64,000 nucleotides of DNA from VXRJ01 sp964636705 (GTDB lineage: Bacteria > Acidobacteriota > Vicinamibacteria > Vicinamibacterales > UBA8438), in NCBI GenBank assembly GCA_964636705.1, contig CAZWUJ010000017.1, positions 1-64,000 on the forward strand, in the 5' to 3' direction. The notes beneath the pieces are model-generated. The model made no database searches, was not told the origin of the DNA, and was given only the letters and a program-made list of their open reading frames with translations. Of the stretch, positions 17,817 to 27,186 are shown piece after piece (the stretch's first letter is position 1; each line of letters opens with the position of its first letter). The translations under genes and the position numbers were made by a program.

Positions 17817-19019
17817 ATGGCATCAGACCGGCTGATTATTTTCGATACGACCTTGCGGGACGGCGAGCAGTCGCCCGGCTTTTCGATGAACACGGAAGAG
17901 AAGATCCGTTTGGGACGGCAGATCGCCACGCTCGGCGCCGACATCATCGAAGCGGGCTTTCCCATCGCGTCCGACGACGACGCTCACGCGGTGTCGCGCA
18001 TCGCGGGCGAAATCCGGGGACCGGTGATCGCCGCCCTGGCCCGCTGCAACCCGGCCGACATCGACCGGGCGGGCCAATCGCTGGCGCCAGCCGAGCGGTC
18101 GCGCATCCATACGTTCATCGCCACCTCCGACCTGCACCTGGAGCGGAAGCTGAGAATCAGCCGGGAGCAGTGCCTGGCCGCGGTGACCGCCGCGGTTACC
18201 CAGGCGCGCGGCTATACCGATGACGTCGAGTTCTCGGCGGAGGATGCGACCCGGAGCGATCTCGACTTCCTGTGCCGGGTGGTGGATGCGGCGGTCGCCG
18301 CGGGCGCCACCACCATCAACCTGCCCGACACGGTCGGCTACTGCACGCCGGAGGAGATCGAGCAGTTCTTCACCGACGTGCGCGGCAGGGTCCAGAACGC
18401 CGACCGCGTGATCTTCAGCGCCCACTGCCACGACGACCTGGGACTTGCGGTCGCCAACTCGCTGGCAGCGCTGCGTGCCGGCTGCCGGCAGGTGGAGTGC
18501 ACCATCAACGGCATCGGCGAGCGGGCGGGCAACGCGTCGCTGGAGGAGATCGTGATGGCGACGAAGGTGAAACCGGACCGCCTGCCGTTCCAGACGTCGA
18601 TCGCGACTACGGAGCTGGTCCGGACGAGCCGCCTGCTCTCCGAGCTGACGGAGCAGCCGGTCCAGGCGAACAAGGCGATTGTCGGCCGCAACGCGTTCGC
18701 GCACGAAGCCGGCATCCACCAGGATGGCGTCATCAAGGATCGGCGGACCTACGAAATCATGCGGCCGGAGGATGTCGGCGTGGAGTCGACGCTTGTCCTC
18801 GGCAAGCACTCCGGCCGGCATGCCGTCAAGAAGCGGTGCGAGGATCTGGGCTGCGCGCTGAGCCGATTCGAACTCGACCGCGTCTATCGCGAGGTAATCG
18901 CGCTGGCCGACCGGCAGAAGACGGTAGAGGACGACGACGTGACCGCCATCGTCGAACGCGTCCAGACGGCGCTGGCCGAGGAGCCGGCAGCCGCCGCCCT
19001 GGCCGGCGATCGCGTCTGA
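17817..19019 (+). CDS. leuA: 2-isopropylmalate synthase, short form without regulatory domain
   Basis: A 400-residue enzyme condensing acetyl-CoA with 2-oxoisovalerate, the committed step to leucine. Catalytic motifs: FDTTLRDGEQSPG at the N-terminus (Arg/Asp active site), the metal ligands HCHDDLG, and NGIGERAGNASLEE. The usual LeuA is ~510 residues with a C-terminal LeuA_dimer domain that binds leucine; here the protein ends soon after HSGRHAVKKR, so the allosteric domain is absent. Homocitrate synthase or a similar enzyme has this length too, but the adjoining leuB and nearby leuCD favour IPMS. A GGAGG sits 8-10 bases before the ATG. leuB follows 14 bases downstream. Confidence 0.88.
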   Translation: MASDRLIIFDTTLRDGEQSPGFSMNTEEKIRLGRQIATLGADIIEAGFPIASDDDAHAVSRIAGEIRGPVIAALARCNPADIDRAGQSLAPAERSRIHTFIATSDLHLERKLRISREQCLAAVTAAVTQARGYTDDVEFSAEDATRSDLDFLCRVVDAAVAAGATTINLPDTVGYCTPEEIEQFFTDVRGRVQNADRVIFSAHCHDDLGLAVANSLAALRAGCRQVECTINGIGERAGNASLEEIVMATKVKPDRLPFQTSIATTELVRTSRLLSELTEQPVQANKAIVGRNAFAHEAGIHQDGVIKDRRTYEIMRPEDVGVESTLVLGKHSGRHAVKKRCEDLGCALSRFELDRVYREVIALADRQKTVEDDDVTAIVERVQTALAEEPAAAALAGDRV

Positions 19020-19033
19020 TCCGGCCGTCCGTC

Positions 19034-20101
19034 ATGCACGCCACGATCGCGCTCCTTCCCGGCGACGGGATCGGCCCGGAAGTGATCGACGCCGCCGCGG
19101 CGGTCCTCGATGCCATCGCCGACCGTCACGGACACACCCTGACCCTCATGCGCTCGCCGTTTGGCGCGGCGGCGTTGCGCAACGGCGATCCGCCGCTGCC
19201 GCCGAAAACCCTCGAGGCGTGCCGCGCCGCCGACGCAGTCCTGCTCGGCGCGGTCGGTGATCCGGAGTTCTCGCAGGGCCCGCGCGAGCGGCGTCCCGAG
19301 ACCGGCCTGCTGGAGCTGCGCAAGGCGCTCGACGTCTGGGCGAATCTCCGGCCCGCGCGTATCTGGCCCGGGCTGGAGGGCGACTGCCCACTCCGCCCGG
19401 ACCGGATTGCGGGCGTCGATCTCCTGATCGTCCGCGAACTGATTGGCGGCATCTATTTCGGCGAGCCTCGCGGCCGGAACGCCGACGGGACCGCGGCATT
19501 CGACACGATGCGCTACAGCGCGCGCGAGGTGGAACGCATCGCGCGCGTGGCGTTCGAGGCGGCTCGGGGCCGGCGGCGGCTCGTCACGTCCGTCGACAAG
19601 GCGAACGTGCTGGAGTGCTCGAGGCTGTGGCGCGAGGTGGTGACCGCCGTCGCCAGCGACTATCCCGACGTGACCCTGGAGCATCAACTGGTCGACTCGT
19701 GCGCCATGCGCCTCGTCACCGCACCCGCATCGATGGACGTGCTCGTCGCCGGCAACCTGTTCGGCGACATTCTGTCGGACGAAGCGGGAGCCGTTGTGGG
19801 CTCGCTCGGGCTGCTGCCGTCCGCCAGCATCGGAGGGGCCGGCGGCCTGTTCGAGCCAGTCCACGGGTCCGCCCCCGACATCGCCGGCCAGGACAAGGCG
19901 AATCCAATCGGCGCAATCGCTTCCGCCGCCATGCTGCTCCGGCATGCGCTGAACGCGGAGAACGAAGCCGCCGCCATCGAGACGGCGATCGGCGCCGCAC
20001 TCGCGCATGGCTGCCGGACCGCGGACCTCCCCGCGACGAACGGGGCGCCGCCGCTTGGCTGCCGCGGGATGACCCAGGCGATCCTCGATCGCCTGCCGTA
20101 G
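19034..20101 (+). CDS. leuB: 3-isopropylmalate dehydrogenase
   Basis: A 355-residue NAD-dependent decarboxylating dehydrogenase of the leucine pathway. It starts IALLPGDGIGPEV, and has the LLGAVGDPEF, LRKALDVWANLRPAR and LIVRELIGGIYFGEPRG segments, the catalytic DKANVLECSRLWREV Lys region, and the metal/NAD motif GNLFGDILSDEAG with GLLPSASIG and FEPVHGSAPDIAGQ. Length is normal for LeuB. The ATG at 19034 follows the leuA stop by 14 bases, so the two are co-transcribed. It converges on leuD, whose stop is 60 bases away on the other strand. Confidence 0.95.
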   Translation: MHATIALLPGDGIGPEVIDAAAAVLDAIADRHGHTLTLMRSPFGAAALRNGDPPLPPKTLEACRAADAVLLGAVGDPEFSQGPRERRPETGLLELRKALDVWANLRPARIWPGLEGDCPLRPDRIAGVDLLIVRELIGGIYFGEPRGRNADGTAAFDTMRYSAREVERIARVAFEAARGRRRLVTSVDKANVLECSRLWREVVTAVASDYPDVTLEHQLVDSCAMRLVTAPASMDVLVAGNLFGDILSDEAGAVVGSLGLLPSASIGGAGGLFEPVHGSAPDIAGQDKANPIGAIASAAMLLRHALNAENEAAAIETAIGAALAHGCRTADLPATNGAPPLGCRGMTQAILDRLP

Positions 20102-20161
20102 CGCCAGCCGGGGAAGGCGAAGGCCCGGACACGCCACGCGTCCGGCAGGGCGAGCCGCGGC

Positions 20162-20755
20162 TCAGAAGCCGGTAGCGTAAGGAAGGGCGGCGGCGACCCG
20201 GCGCACTTCGGCAAAGTCGTCCAGCAACAGGCCGGTCGCGTCCCACTGGCCGGTCAGCAGCGCGTCCCGGACGGCGGCCGGCATCGCGAGCGGTACGGTC
20301 CGGCCGTCCGCCTCCACCGTGAGCGTCTCGACGCAAAGCGTCATCCGCGCGGACGGGTCGCGCTCCGCCGCCGCTTGCAGCAACCCGATGTCGTCCGGCG
20401 CCGCAGTGGCGCAGACGAGACCGATCGTCGTTGCGTTCCCGAGAAAGATCTCGGAGAACGACTGGCCGACGCACGCGCCGATGCCGCGTCGCTTGAGGGC
20501 TTGCGGGGCGTGCTCGCGCGACGAACCGGATCCGAAATTGTCGTTCACCACGAGGATCGCCGCGCCGTCGTAGGCGCGATTCGCAAAGGGGTGGTCCGGC
20601 ATGGATGCGCGATCGTCCTCGAACGCGTGCGCGCCCAGACCGTCGAACGTTATCGCCTTCAGGTAGCGCGCCGGGATGATCCGGTCCGTGTCGATGTTGT
20701 TGCCCCGGAGCGGGATTGCGGTCCCCTCGATGCGATCGATCCTTCGCAGGCTCAT
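20162..20755 (-). CDS. leuD: 3-isopropylmalate dehydratase small subunit
   Basis: A 197-residue swivel-domain subunit that partners LeuC to isomerise 2- to 3-isopropylmalate. Motifs: GNNIDTDRIIPARYLK, LVVNDNFGSGSSREHAPQAL and NATTIGLVCATA. Length is typical. Its ATG (20755-20753) shares one base with the leuC TGA (20757-20755), a TGATG overlap that couples translation and so subunit stoichiometry. Confidence 0.95.
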   Translation of the reverse strand: MSLRRIDRIEGTAIPLRGNNIDTDRIIPARYLKAITFDGLGAHAFEDDRASMPDHPFANRAYDGAAILVVNDNFGSGSSREHAPQALKRRGIGACVGQSFSEIFLGNATTIGLVCATAAPDDIGLLQAAAERDPSARMTLCVETLTVEADGRTVPLAMPAAVRDALLTGQWDATGLLLDDFAEVRRVAAALPYATGF

Positions 20756-22152
20756 CAGAGCATCCCCCTCACGTCTGTCACTTCTCCGCTGACGGCGGCG
20801 GCCGCCACCATCGCCGGGCTCATCAGCAACGTCCGGCCCGTCGGACTCCCCTGTCGCCCCTTGAAGTTCCGGTTGGAAGACGATGCGCACACTTCGCGGC
20901 CGTTCAGCCGGTCCGGATTCATCGCCAGACACATCGAACAGCCCGCCCCGCGCCATTCGAAGCCGGCCTCGGCAAAGATCTCGTGCAGCCCCTCCGCCTC
21001 CGCCGCCTGGCGCACCTGCTTCGACCCCGGGACCGCGAGAGCGCGGACATGCGACGCGACGCGCCGTCCCTTCACGATTCGCGCCGCCTCCCGAAGGTCC
21101 GAGAGGCGCGAGTTGGTGCACGAGCCGACAAAGGCGACATCCACTTTCGTCCCGGCGATGGGAGCGCCGGCCGCAAAACCCATGAACTCGAGCGCCTCGC
21201 CGACCGCGGGCGCATCGGCTCCGGCGGCCCCCGGATCCGGGATCCGCTCCGTCACGCCGATCGACTGCCCCGGGTTGATTCCCCAGGTGACCCGGGGTTC
21301 GATTGCGTGGCCGTCGAGCGTCACCACATCGTCGTAGGGTGCGTCCTCGTCCGATGCCATCGACCGCCACCAGGCGGTCGCCCGTTCGAAGGCGTCGCCG
21401 GACGGCGCATGGGGCCGCCCCCGAAGGTAGGCGAACGTCGTCTCGTCCGGGTTGACGTAACCGATCCGCGCGCCTCCCTCGATCGACATGTTGCAGACGG
21501 TCATCCGCTCGTCCATCGTCATCGCGTCGATCGCCGCGCCGCCGTACTCGTACGCGTAGCCCACTCCGCCGCGGACTCCGAGCCGGGTGATGATCTCCAG
21601 GATGACGTCCTTCGCGTAGACCCCCGGACCGAGCGCGCCGGTCACGTCGATGCGACGCACCCTGAGCGGATCGATCGCGAGGCACTGCGACGCAAGGACG
21701 TCGCGAACCTGCGACGTGCCGATACCGAACGCCACGGCGCCGAACGCGCCGTGGGTGGACGTATGACTGTCGCCGCACGCGATGGTCATGCCCGGTTGCG
21801 TCAGGCCGAGCTCGGGGCCGATCACGTGCACGATCCCCTGCCGGTCGGTCGACAGGTCGGAGAATGGAATGCTGAACTCCCGACAGTTCCGCTCGAGCGC
21901 CGCCATCATCTGCTCCGCCAGCTCGTCGGCGAACGGACGCCGCTGATCGAGCGTCGGAATGATGTGATCGACCGTCGCGTGCGTCCGCTCCGGGAAGGCG
22001 ACCCCGATGGCGCGCTGGCGCAGCATGTCGAACGCCTGGGGAGTCGTCACTTCGTGGATCAGGTGGAGGCCGATGAAGAGCTGAGTCCGCCCGTCCGGCA
22101 GCTTCCGTACCGTGTGGAGATCCCACACCTTCTGCAGCAACGTCTGTGCCAT
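20755..22152 (-). CDS. leuC: 3-isopropylmalate dehydratase large subunit
   Basis: A 465-residue aconitase-family [4Fe-4S] enzyme. It shows the LHLIHEVTTPQAFDMLR start, ACGDSHTSTHGAFGA, the cluster cysteines in FVGSCTNSRLSDLREAA and in AGCSMCLAMNPD, and CASSSNRNFKGRQGSPTGRTLLMSP at the C-terminus. Normal length for LeuC. It is upstream of and coupled to leuD. Both run opposite to leuAB, so the pathway is split into two converging transcription units. Confidence 0.96.
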   Translation of the reverse strand: MAQTLLQKVWDLHTVRKLPDGRTQLFIGLHLIHEVTTPQAFDMLRQRAIGVAFPERTHATVDHIIPTLDQRRPFADELAEQMMAALERNCREFSIPFSDLSTDRQGIVHVIGPELGLTQPGMTIACGDSHTSTHGAFGAVAFGIGTSQVRDVLASQCLAIDPLRVRRIDVTGALGPGVYAKDVILEIITRLGVRGGVGYAYEYGGAAIDAMTMDERMTVCNMSIEGGARIGYVNPDETTFAYLRGRPHAPSGDAFERATAWWRSMASDEDAPYDDVVTLDGHAIEPRVTWGINPGQSIGVTERIPDPGAAGADAPAVGEALEFMGFAAGAPIAGTKVDVAFVGSCTNSRLSDLREAARIVKGRRVASHVRALAVPGSKQVRQAAEAEGLHEIFAEAGFEWRGAGCSMCLAMNPDRLNGREVCASSSNRNFKGRQGSPTGRTLLMSPAMVAAAAVSGEVTDVRGML

Positions 22153-22221
22153 TTGTTCTTCCCGCGGAGGTCCGGCGGGGAAACCCCGACCGTCCCAAAG
22201 ACAGCCGGCGCCTGCCTCCGC

Positions 22222-24867
22222 CTATTCTCGCAAACGCCGGGCGGCGGCGGCTCCTTCCCGCTCGCGCCGCTGGCGCCGAACGAAGATCAGGGCGCCGAGC
22301 GCAACGACCGGCACCGGCGGCAGCAGGATCGCGAAGGTCTTGATGGTGGTCTGAATCCGGCGGATCTGCGACTCCATGGTCTCGCGGCTCGCCTGCACGC
22401 GCGTTTCCTTTTCGGTGTTGATGTTGGTCGAGAGGACCTCGAGCCGCCGGTTCTCTACCTCCTCGAGATTGCGCACCATGATCTGCTTGGTCTGCGCGTC
22501 GATGTCGGTCCGGGACTGGAGTTCGGCCACCCGGTCGTTCAGCCGCTGCTGCGCGTCGGTCAGCGCCGCCTCGGCGTCTGCCTCCGCCTGTTGTTCCTCG
22601 GCCGTCCGCTGCTCGATGAACTCCGCGGTCTGCGCCTCCACTCGCTCCAGCGTCCGGTGGCGCGCGCGGCGGCTGCGCAGATCGATGAACGCATCCTCCT
22701 CGAGCAGCGTGTCCATGGCGTTCAGGAAGAAGGTGATGTTGTCGAAGTTCAGTCCACCCGGCGCCTGCTCCCGGATCTGGAAGAACTGCTCGCCGATGAC
22801 GTCGAGATCGGCGACGACGATGATGTCCACCTCGTCACTGTCGACAGACTGCACGCGGGCTGCGACGATGTAGTCGTCGTCATCCTGCTCGCGCGGCGGG
22901 CTCGGGTTCACCTGCGGGCCGAACGGCGTCCCCCGCACCAGCGAGAAGTAGCCGTTGGTGCCGGAGATTCGGCCGGTGCGGAGCAGCGGCTCGAACGTCC
23001 AGGCCGCCTCGTCGGCCGGGTGCAGGAACCCGGGATAGAGCAGGACCAGTTCCTGCAGTTGCGACGTCATCGGGTTGTCGGCGTTGAACGTCGCCTCGTT
23101 TTCGTTTCCCGCCCCGAGGAAAACGACGTCCTCCGGCATGTGCGCAAGATCGGGGTGGGGATTGTAGCTGTCCCACACGATGCGGGTCGGTTCCCAGTCG
23201 ACGCCAAGGGCGCGGATCCACTCGCGGACATTGCCTCGTGGGCCGGGGCGCGCGCCCGACTGTCCGTAGGTGAACGGATTGCCTTCGCCCACCCACTCGG
23301 TGGGCGAGATGGTCGGGTCCACCGCCGGCAGCGGATCGACCAGGATGAGGGCCGGCTTGCCGGACTGGATGTAGTCGGCCACGAACCCCTGCTCGTCGGT
23401 CTGCAGCGACGACGGAAGCGGCACCAGCAGGGCATCCACCTCCTGGCGGATTTCCGCCTCCGGACTGATCTCGACAACGTCGTACTGCTTCCGCAACTCC
23501 GCGATCACCGACCACTGCGGCGTGAACTGGCTCTGCTGGAAGTTGGTGCCGCCGAACAGGTTGGCCATGGTGGCGACGACGCCCACGCGCTTCCGATCGG
23601 TCCGGGCGACCACGCGGATGCTTCGCATGATCTCGTACTCGGCCGGCAGGCCGACATCGAAGAAGCCGATCACCTGCTCCTCGGCGCCGCACGTGAAAGC
23701 CAGTCCCAGGAACAGCTCGTCCACCTCGGACCGGGCCGAACTGACGTTTCGGACGGGGAGGGGCAGAATGCCGAACGTTTCCCGCGCCTCGCGTGCCGCG
23801 TCGGTGAACGGCTCGGTATCGTGGATGATCACCTCGACGCGCGGGCCCGCGATGGCGTCGATCTCCTCCAGGATGCTGATGATGTTCGACCGCGTCTGGA
23901 CGAACGGCTCGGGCGCCGTCGGCGAGATGTAGGCCTGGATGAAGACCGGCCGATCGGCTGGCAACTCGTCGATCAGGGTGCGCGTTTCCGCGCTGAGGGA
24001 ATGGAGCTGCTCTGCCGTGACGTCGAGCCGGACGTTCGCGCGGCCGACGATGACACCGGCGCTCACCAGCGCAGCCGCGACCGCCGCGGCGCGCACGGCA
24101 TGGTGCAGCCAAAGCGGGTAGCCACCCGCCGCGGGCGCCCAGTGACGGCGGCTCAGCACCAGGACGTTCATATACAGGAAGAACGCGGCGACCGAGCCGA
24201 AGTAGAGAATGGCGGTCAGGCTGAGGATCCCCTTGGCGAAGTCGTCGAAGTGGAAGAAGACGCCGAGCGCGCCCGCCGGGCGCTCGAGGGCGGGAAGCGC
24301 CGCGCCCGCGGCGTCGCCCACCATCACCAGCGCGGTGCAGAAAAGCGCGCCCGCGATGAACGCCACCGTTGCGTTGCGGGTCAGGAGCGATGCGAGCATG
24401 CCGACCGCGATCAGCGCGCCGCCGGCAAGCCAGTAGCCGGCGTAGTTGCTGAGCATCAGCCCGAGATCCGGGCTCCCGAGATAGAAGAGGACGAAAACGT
24501 AACTGAGCGACAACCCCAGTGACACCGTGTAGATGCCGAGCACGGCGGCATACTTGCCCAGCACCACCTCCAGGTCCGTCGCCGGCAGCGTCAGCAGCAA
24601 CTCGTCGGTCCCCTGCTTCTTCTCCTCCGACCAGACTCCCATGGTGAGGGCCGGCACGAAGAAGAGCAGAAGGTAGGGGAATACGCCGTTCAGTTGATCG
24701 AGGTTCGCGAGGTTCTGCAGGAAGAAGCGATCCTGCCAGAACGCCGCGGCGGCGCTGAGAAAAATGAAGAGCGTGATGAAGACGTAGCCGCTCGGACTGC
24801 TGAAGTAGAGCCGGAGGTCGCGACGCGCCACCGCGCGCACGATCGCCGCGTTCACCTTGGGAAGCAT
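22222..24867 (-). CDS. GldF-GldG-type fused ABC permease and auxiliary membrane protein
   Basis: An 881-residue membrane protein. Residues ~1-260 form an ABC-2-type permease (six hydrophobic segments, with SEEKKQGTDELLLTLPATDLEVVLGKYA). Residues ~260-560 resemble GldG/DUF ABC-type uncharacterised (IFT52-like) domains (VRLDVTAEQLHSLSAETRTLIDELPADRPVFIQAY, DPLPAVDPT). A coiled coil (~750-830, Glu/Gln/Arg-rich) precedes a terminal membrane helix and a basic tail. In Bacteroidota GldF and GldG are separate and serve gliding; the fused form occurs widely outside that phylum, with unknown cargo. The ATG is 2 bases after the ATPase stop, so the two are co-translated. Confidence 0.85.
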   Translation of the reverse strand: MLPKVNAAIVRAVARRDLRLYFSSPSGYVFITLFIFLSAAAAFWQDRFFLQNLANLDQLNGVFPYLLLFFVPALTMGVWSEEKKQGTDELLLTLPATDLEVVLGKYAAVLGIYTVSLGLSLSYVFVLFYLGSPDLGLMLSNYAGYWLAGGALIAVGMLASLLTRNATVAFIAGALFCTALVMVGDAAGAALPALERPAGALGVFFHFDDFAKGILSLTAILYFGSVAAFFLYMNVLVLSRRHWAPAAGGYPLWLHHAVRAAAVAAALVSAGVIVGRANVRLDVTAEQLHSLSAETRTLIDELPADRPVFIQAYISPTAPEPFVQTRSNIISILEEIDAIAGPRVEVIIHDTEPFTDAAREARETFGILPLPVRNVSSARSEVDELFLGLAFTCGAEEQVIGFFDVGLPAEYEIMRSIRVVARTDRKRVGVVATMANLFGGTNFQQSQFTPQWSVIAELRKQYDVVEISPEAEIRQEVDALLVPLPSSLQTDEQGFVADYIQSGKPALILVDPLPAVDPTISPTEWVGEGNPFTYGQSGARPGPRGNVREWIRALGVDWEPTRIVWDSYNPHPDLAHMPEDVVFLGAGNENEATFNADNPMTSQLQELVLLYPGFLHPADEAAWTFEPLLRTGRISGTNGYFSLVRGTPFGPQVNPSPPREQDDDDYIVAARVQSVDSDEVDIIVVADLDVIGEQFFQIREQAPGGLNFDNITFFLNAMDTLLEEDAFIDLRSRRARHRTLERVEAQTAEFIEQRTAEEQQAEADAEAALTDAQQRLNDRVAELQSRTDIDAQTKQIMVRNLEEVENRRLEVLSTNINTEKETRVQASRETMESQIRRIQTTIKTFAILLPPVPVVALGALIFVRRQRREREGAAAARRLRE

Positions 24868-24869
24868 CG

Positions 24870-25778
24870 TTAGCTTCTCGCCTCCTCTTCCTCTCTGGCC
24901 TCTTCCGCTGCCTCGTGCGCCGGCGTCTCGGCCCCCGGCGCGGCGACGTCCGGCCGGTCCTCGTCGCCGTCACCGGGAGCCACGCCGCCAGCGGTCAGCC
25001 GGTAGAAGGGCTGCTCGAGCGAGCCCTCCTCGGCCAGCTCCTCCACCGTGCCGTCGAAAAGCAACCGTCCGCTGTTGACCAGCAGGACGCGGTCCGCCAC
25101 CGCCTCTGCCTCGTGCAGGATGTGCGTCGAAATCAGCAGCGTCTTCGTCCGGCCGAGCCGTTGAATATTCTCGCGGAACTGCCGGATCTGATTGGGGTCG
25201 AGCCCGGCCGTCGGCTCGTCCATGATCAACACGTCGGGGTCATGCAGCAACGCCTGGGCCATGCCGACGCGCTGCCGGTAGCCGCGCGACAGCTTGCCGA
25301 TCGGCTTTTCCACCACCAGCTCCAGCGCGCAGAGCTCGATGACTTCGTCAATGCGCCGCCTCAGATCCTCCGCCGGCAGCTCGCGCGCCTCGCCGAAGAA
25401 ACGCAGCAGTTCCAGCGGCGTCATGTCGGGATAGATCGGGCCGTTCTCCGGCAGGTAGCCCAGGTGGCGGGACGCGGCGATCCGGTCGGTCCGCACGTCG
25501 TGCCCGGCAATCGCTCCCGATCCCGCGCTAGGGGCGAGGTAGCCGGTCAGCATTCGCATCATCGTCGTCTTCCCGGCGCCATTCGGTCCGAGGAACGCCA
25601 CGACCTGCCCCTGCGGAATCGCGAACGAGATGTCCTCGACGGCGACGAAGGGCCCGTAGTACTTCGACAGGCCCCGTGCTTCGATCATCGGCGGCGCCGC
25701 GTCGGGCGACACATCGACGGTAGAGATGTCGGGAGGCGTAGTCGGTTCGGGCAACGGGATATCGTCCGATGGCAGCAT
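24870..25778 (-). CDS. ABC transporter ATP-binding protein, GldA-like
   Basis: A 302-residue ATPase: Walker A GPNGAGKTT, Q-loop region LGYLPENGPIYPDMTP, signature LSRGYRQRVGMAQ, Walker B VLIMDEPTAGLDP and switch His in LLISTHILHE. The ABC domain starts at about residue 30; the acidic N-terminal tail and the Ala/Glu-rich C-terminal tail are extra. It energises the adjacent GldFG-type permease. It follows the exported-protein gene by 49 bases and belongs to the same minus-strand operon. Confidence 0.9.
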   Translation of the reverse strand: MLPSDDIPLPEPTTPPDISTVDVSPDAAPPMIEARGLSKYYGPFVAVEDISFAIPQGQVVAFLGPNGAGKTTMMRMLTGYLAPSAGSGAIAGHDVRTDRIAASRHLGYLPENGPIYPDMTPLELLRFFGEARELPAEDLRRRIDEVIELCALELVVEKPIGKLSRGYRQRVGMAQALLHDPDVLIMDEPTAGLDPNQIRQFRENIQRLGRTKTLLISTHILHEAEAVADRVLLVNSGRLLFDGTVEELAEEGSLEQPFYRLTAGGVAPGDGDEDRPDVAAPGAETPAHEAAEEAREEEEARS

Positions 25779-25826
25779 GGCGTCCGGCGTCGCGATCTCA
25801 ACCCAAGAGCATAGCGAGGCGCGCCG

Positions 25827-26696
25827 TCAGGGTTCAACCGCCTCGAAGTCCCGCCATGTCCGGAACTCCCGGCGCAGGGTGCGGTTGAAGAGGACGCGGG
25901 TGTCGCTGTAGCTCTCGAGCTGAATGCGGGCCCAAAGGTCATCGTCCCCGAGAATCGGACGGCGATCCAGGGAGCCGCGCGCGCGGTTGATCACGCCGAG
26001 CAGACCCCACCACAGACGGACCGGCTGGATGAGTTCAAACTCGACACGAGCCGGTTCGAAGGTGGCGCGATCCACCCAGATGAGCCCGCGCGCACTGTTG
26101 AGAGCGTAATCGATGCGGCGGTTCACCGGCAGCCGGCCGGGACGCGGGCGGAACGAGATCCGGTAGCTGGGGCGGTTCCGGAACGGTTCTTCACCTTCGA
26201 GCGTGAAGTGATAGCGGGCGATCAATGCGTCGTCGAAGACGATCGAGTCCGTGCTCCCGTCATCCTCGGGAAGCGCGCCCGTTTGACGGCGTTCGATGAC
26301 TTCCTTGCGGAATTCCGCCTCGCGTTCCGCCTCCCAGCCCTGCTCCTCCTCGCTGAGCAGGCGGTCGTTGATCATGAAGAGGCGCTCGAACGGTTCCCCT
26401 TCGATCGGGATTACCTCGTAGTCGCCAATGCTCTCGTTCTCCAGATCGCCGTTGGAATGGAAGCGGCGTACTTCCCTTCTCATGCGGGAGCGGTAGCGGG
26501 CGTCGACCTCGTTCTCGTAGTACCAGTTGACGCGGTCGATCACCCGTTCCATCAGCGCGTGCGCGTCGTTTCGATCGACTTCGTCGCCTTCCCTCGACTG
26601 GGCCGATAGCCGGGTGGCAACCGCCGAGGCGAGCGTCAGCGCGCCGACGAGCGCCACAATGCCCGGGAGTACGAAACCGGTCCGGCGCCACCGCAT
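25827..26696 (-). CDS. exported protein of unknown function in the ABC operon
   Basis: A 289-residue protein with an N-terminal signal/anchor segment (about 6-26) followed by a charged, soluble domain rich in Arg and Glu (EEEQGWEAEREAEFRKEVIERRQ), then a beta-rich C-terminal part (SYRISFRPRPGRLPVNRRIDYALNSARGLIWVD, ARVEFELIQP). The C-terminal part is faintly like outer-membrane lipoprotein-sorting folds, but I cannot name the family. I chose the ATG at 26696 because it opens the signal segment; an upstream in-frame ATG at 26846 would overlap the preceding gene. It shares strand and spacing with the GldA/GldFG genes. Confidence 0.6.
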   Translation of the reverse strand: MRWRRTGFVLPGIVALVGALTLASAVATRLSAQSREGDEVDRNDAHALMERVIDRVNWYYENEVDARYRSRMRREVRRFHSNGDLENESIGDYEVIPIEGEPFERLFMINDRLLSEEEQGWEAEREAEFRKEVIERRQTGALPEDDGSTDSIVFDDALIARYHFTLEGEEPFRNRPSYRISFRPRPGRLPVNRRIDYALNSARGLIWVDRATFEPARVEFELIQPVRLWWGLLGVINRARGSLDRRPILGDDDLWARIQLESYSDTRVLFNRTLRREFRTWRDFEAVEP

Positions 26697-26740
26697 ACGA
26701 ACATTGTGTCCGATGGGTGGCGCCGACGGAAAGGGCGCGG

Positions 26741-27163
26741 CTACTCGATGACCCGCAGGGCGCCCCGGACCACCACTTCCCGGCGGCCGGACGCCGCGAT
26801 CAGCTCTCCCACGACCTCGTAGTCGCCAACCGGAAACCCGTGCCATTCGAAGGTGTGCACCTTCTGGGAATCCTCGCCCGCGAGCCAGATGGTGGAACTC
26901 CGATAGTGATCGCCGGATTCCGCGGAGATGCGAAGTTCTTCGGTGTCGGCCGTAGGCTCGATCTTGATCTCGATCTCGACCGTGCCGGGGGACTGCACGA
27001 CGAGCGGAACTGGTGTCACGCCCGGTTTGACCACTCGCGTGACGATTGGCTCGGGCTGTTGCAGGTGCAACTGCAGCGGCGCAATCGGATCCGAGGCCAC
27101 GAGCGGCGCCGCGAACGCCGCCGCGAGGCCGATCCAGAGGGCAAAATGCAGCAACTGACGCAT
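26741..27163 (-). CDS. small exported beta-rich protein
   Basis: A 140-residue protein with a signal peptide (1-23, ending APLVAS) and a short beta-sandwich-like domain (VTPVPLVVQSPGTVEIEIKIEPTAD, GFPVGDYEVVGELIAASGRREVV), possibly an Ig-like or FixG-type fold. No family recognised. It is the first gene of the minus-strand run that includes the GldA/GldFG ABC genes, with a Shine-Dalgarno (AGGAGG) near 27170-27175. Confidence 0.6.
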   Translation of the reverse strand: MRQLLHFALWIGLAAAFAAPLVASDPIAPLQLHLQQPEPIVTRVVKPGVTPVPLVVQSPGTVEIEIKIEPTADTEELRISAESGDHYRSSTIWLAGEDSQKVHTFEWHGFPVGDYEVVGELIAASGRREVVVRGALRVIE

Positions 27164-27186
27164 GATGTCACCTCCTGTCCGGTGGG

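Noticed and set aside
20716..24522. A 1268-residue plus-strand open frame
   Set aside because: It is antisense to leuD, leuC and the GldFG gene, all of which have clear family motifs; composition is typical of a high-GC shadow frame.
25827..26846. Longer version of the exported protein starting at 26846
   Set aside because: The extra 50 residues are Arg/Gly/Pro-rich, overlap the upstream gene and would bury the signal segment; the ATG at 26696 is more consistent.
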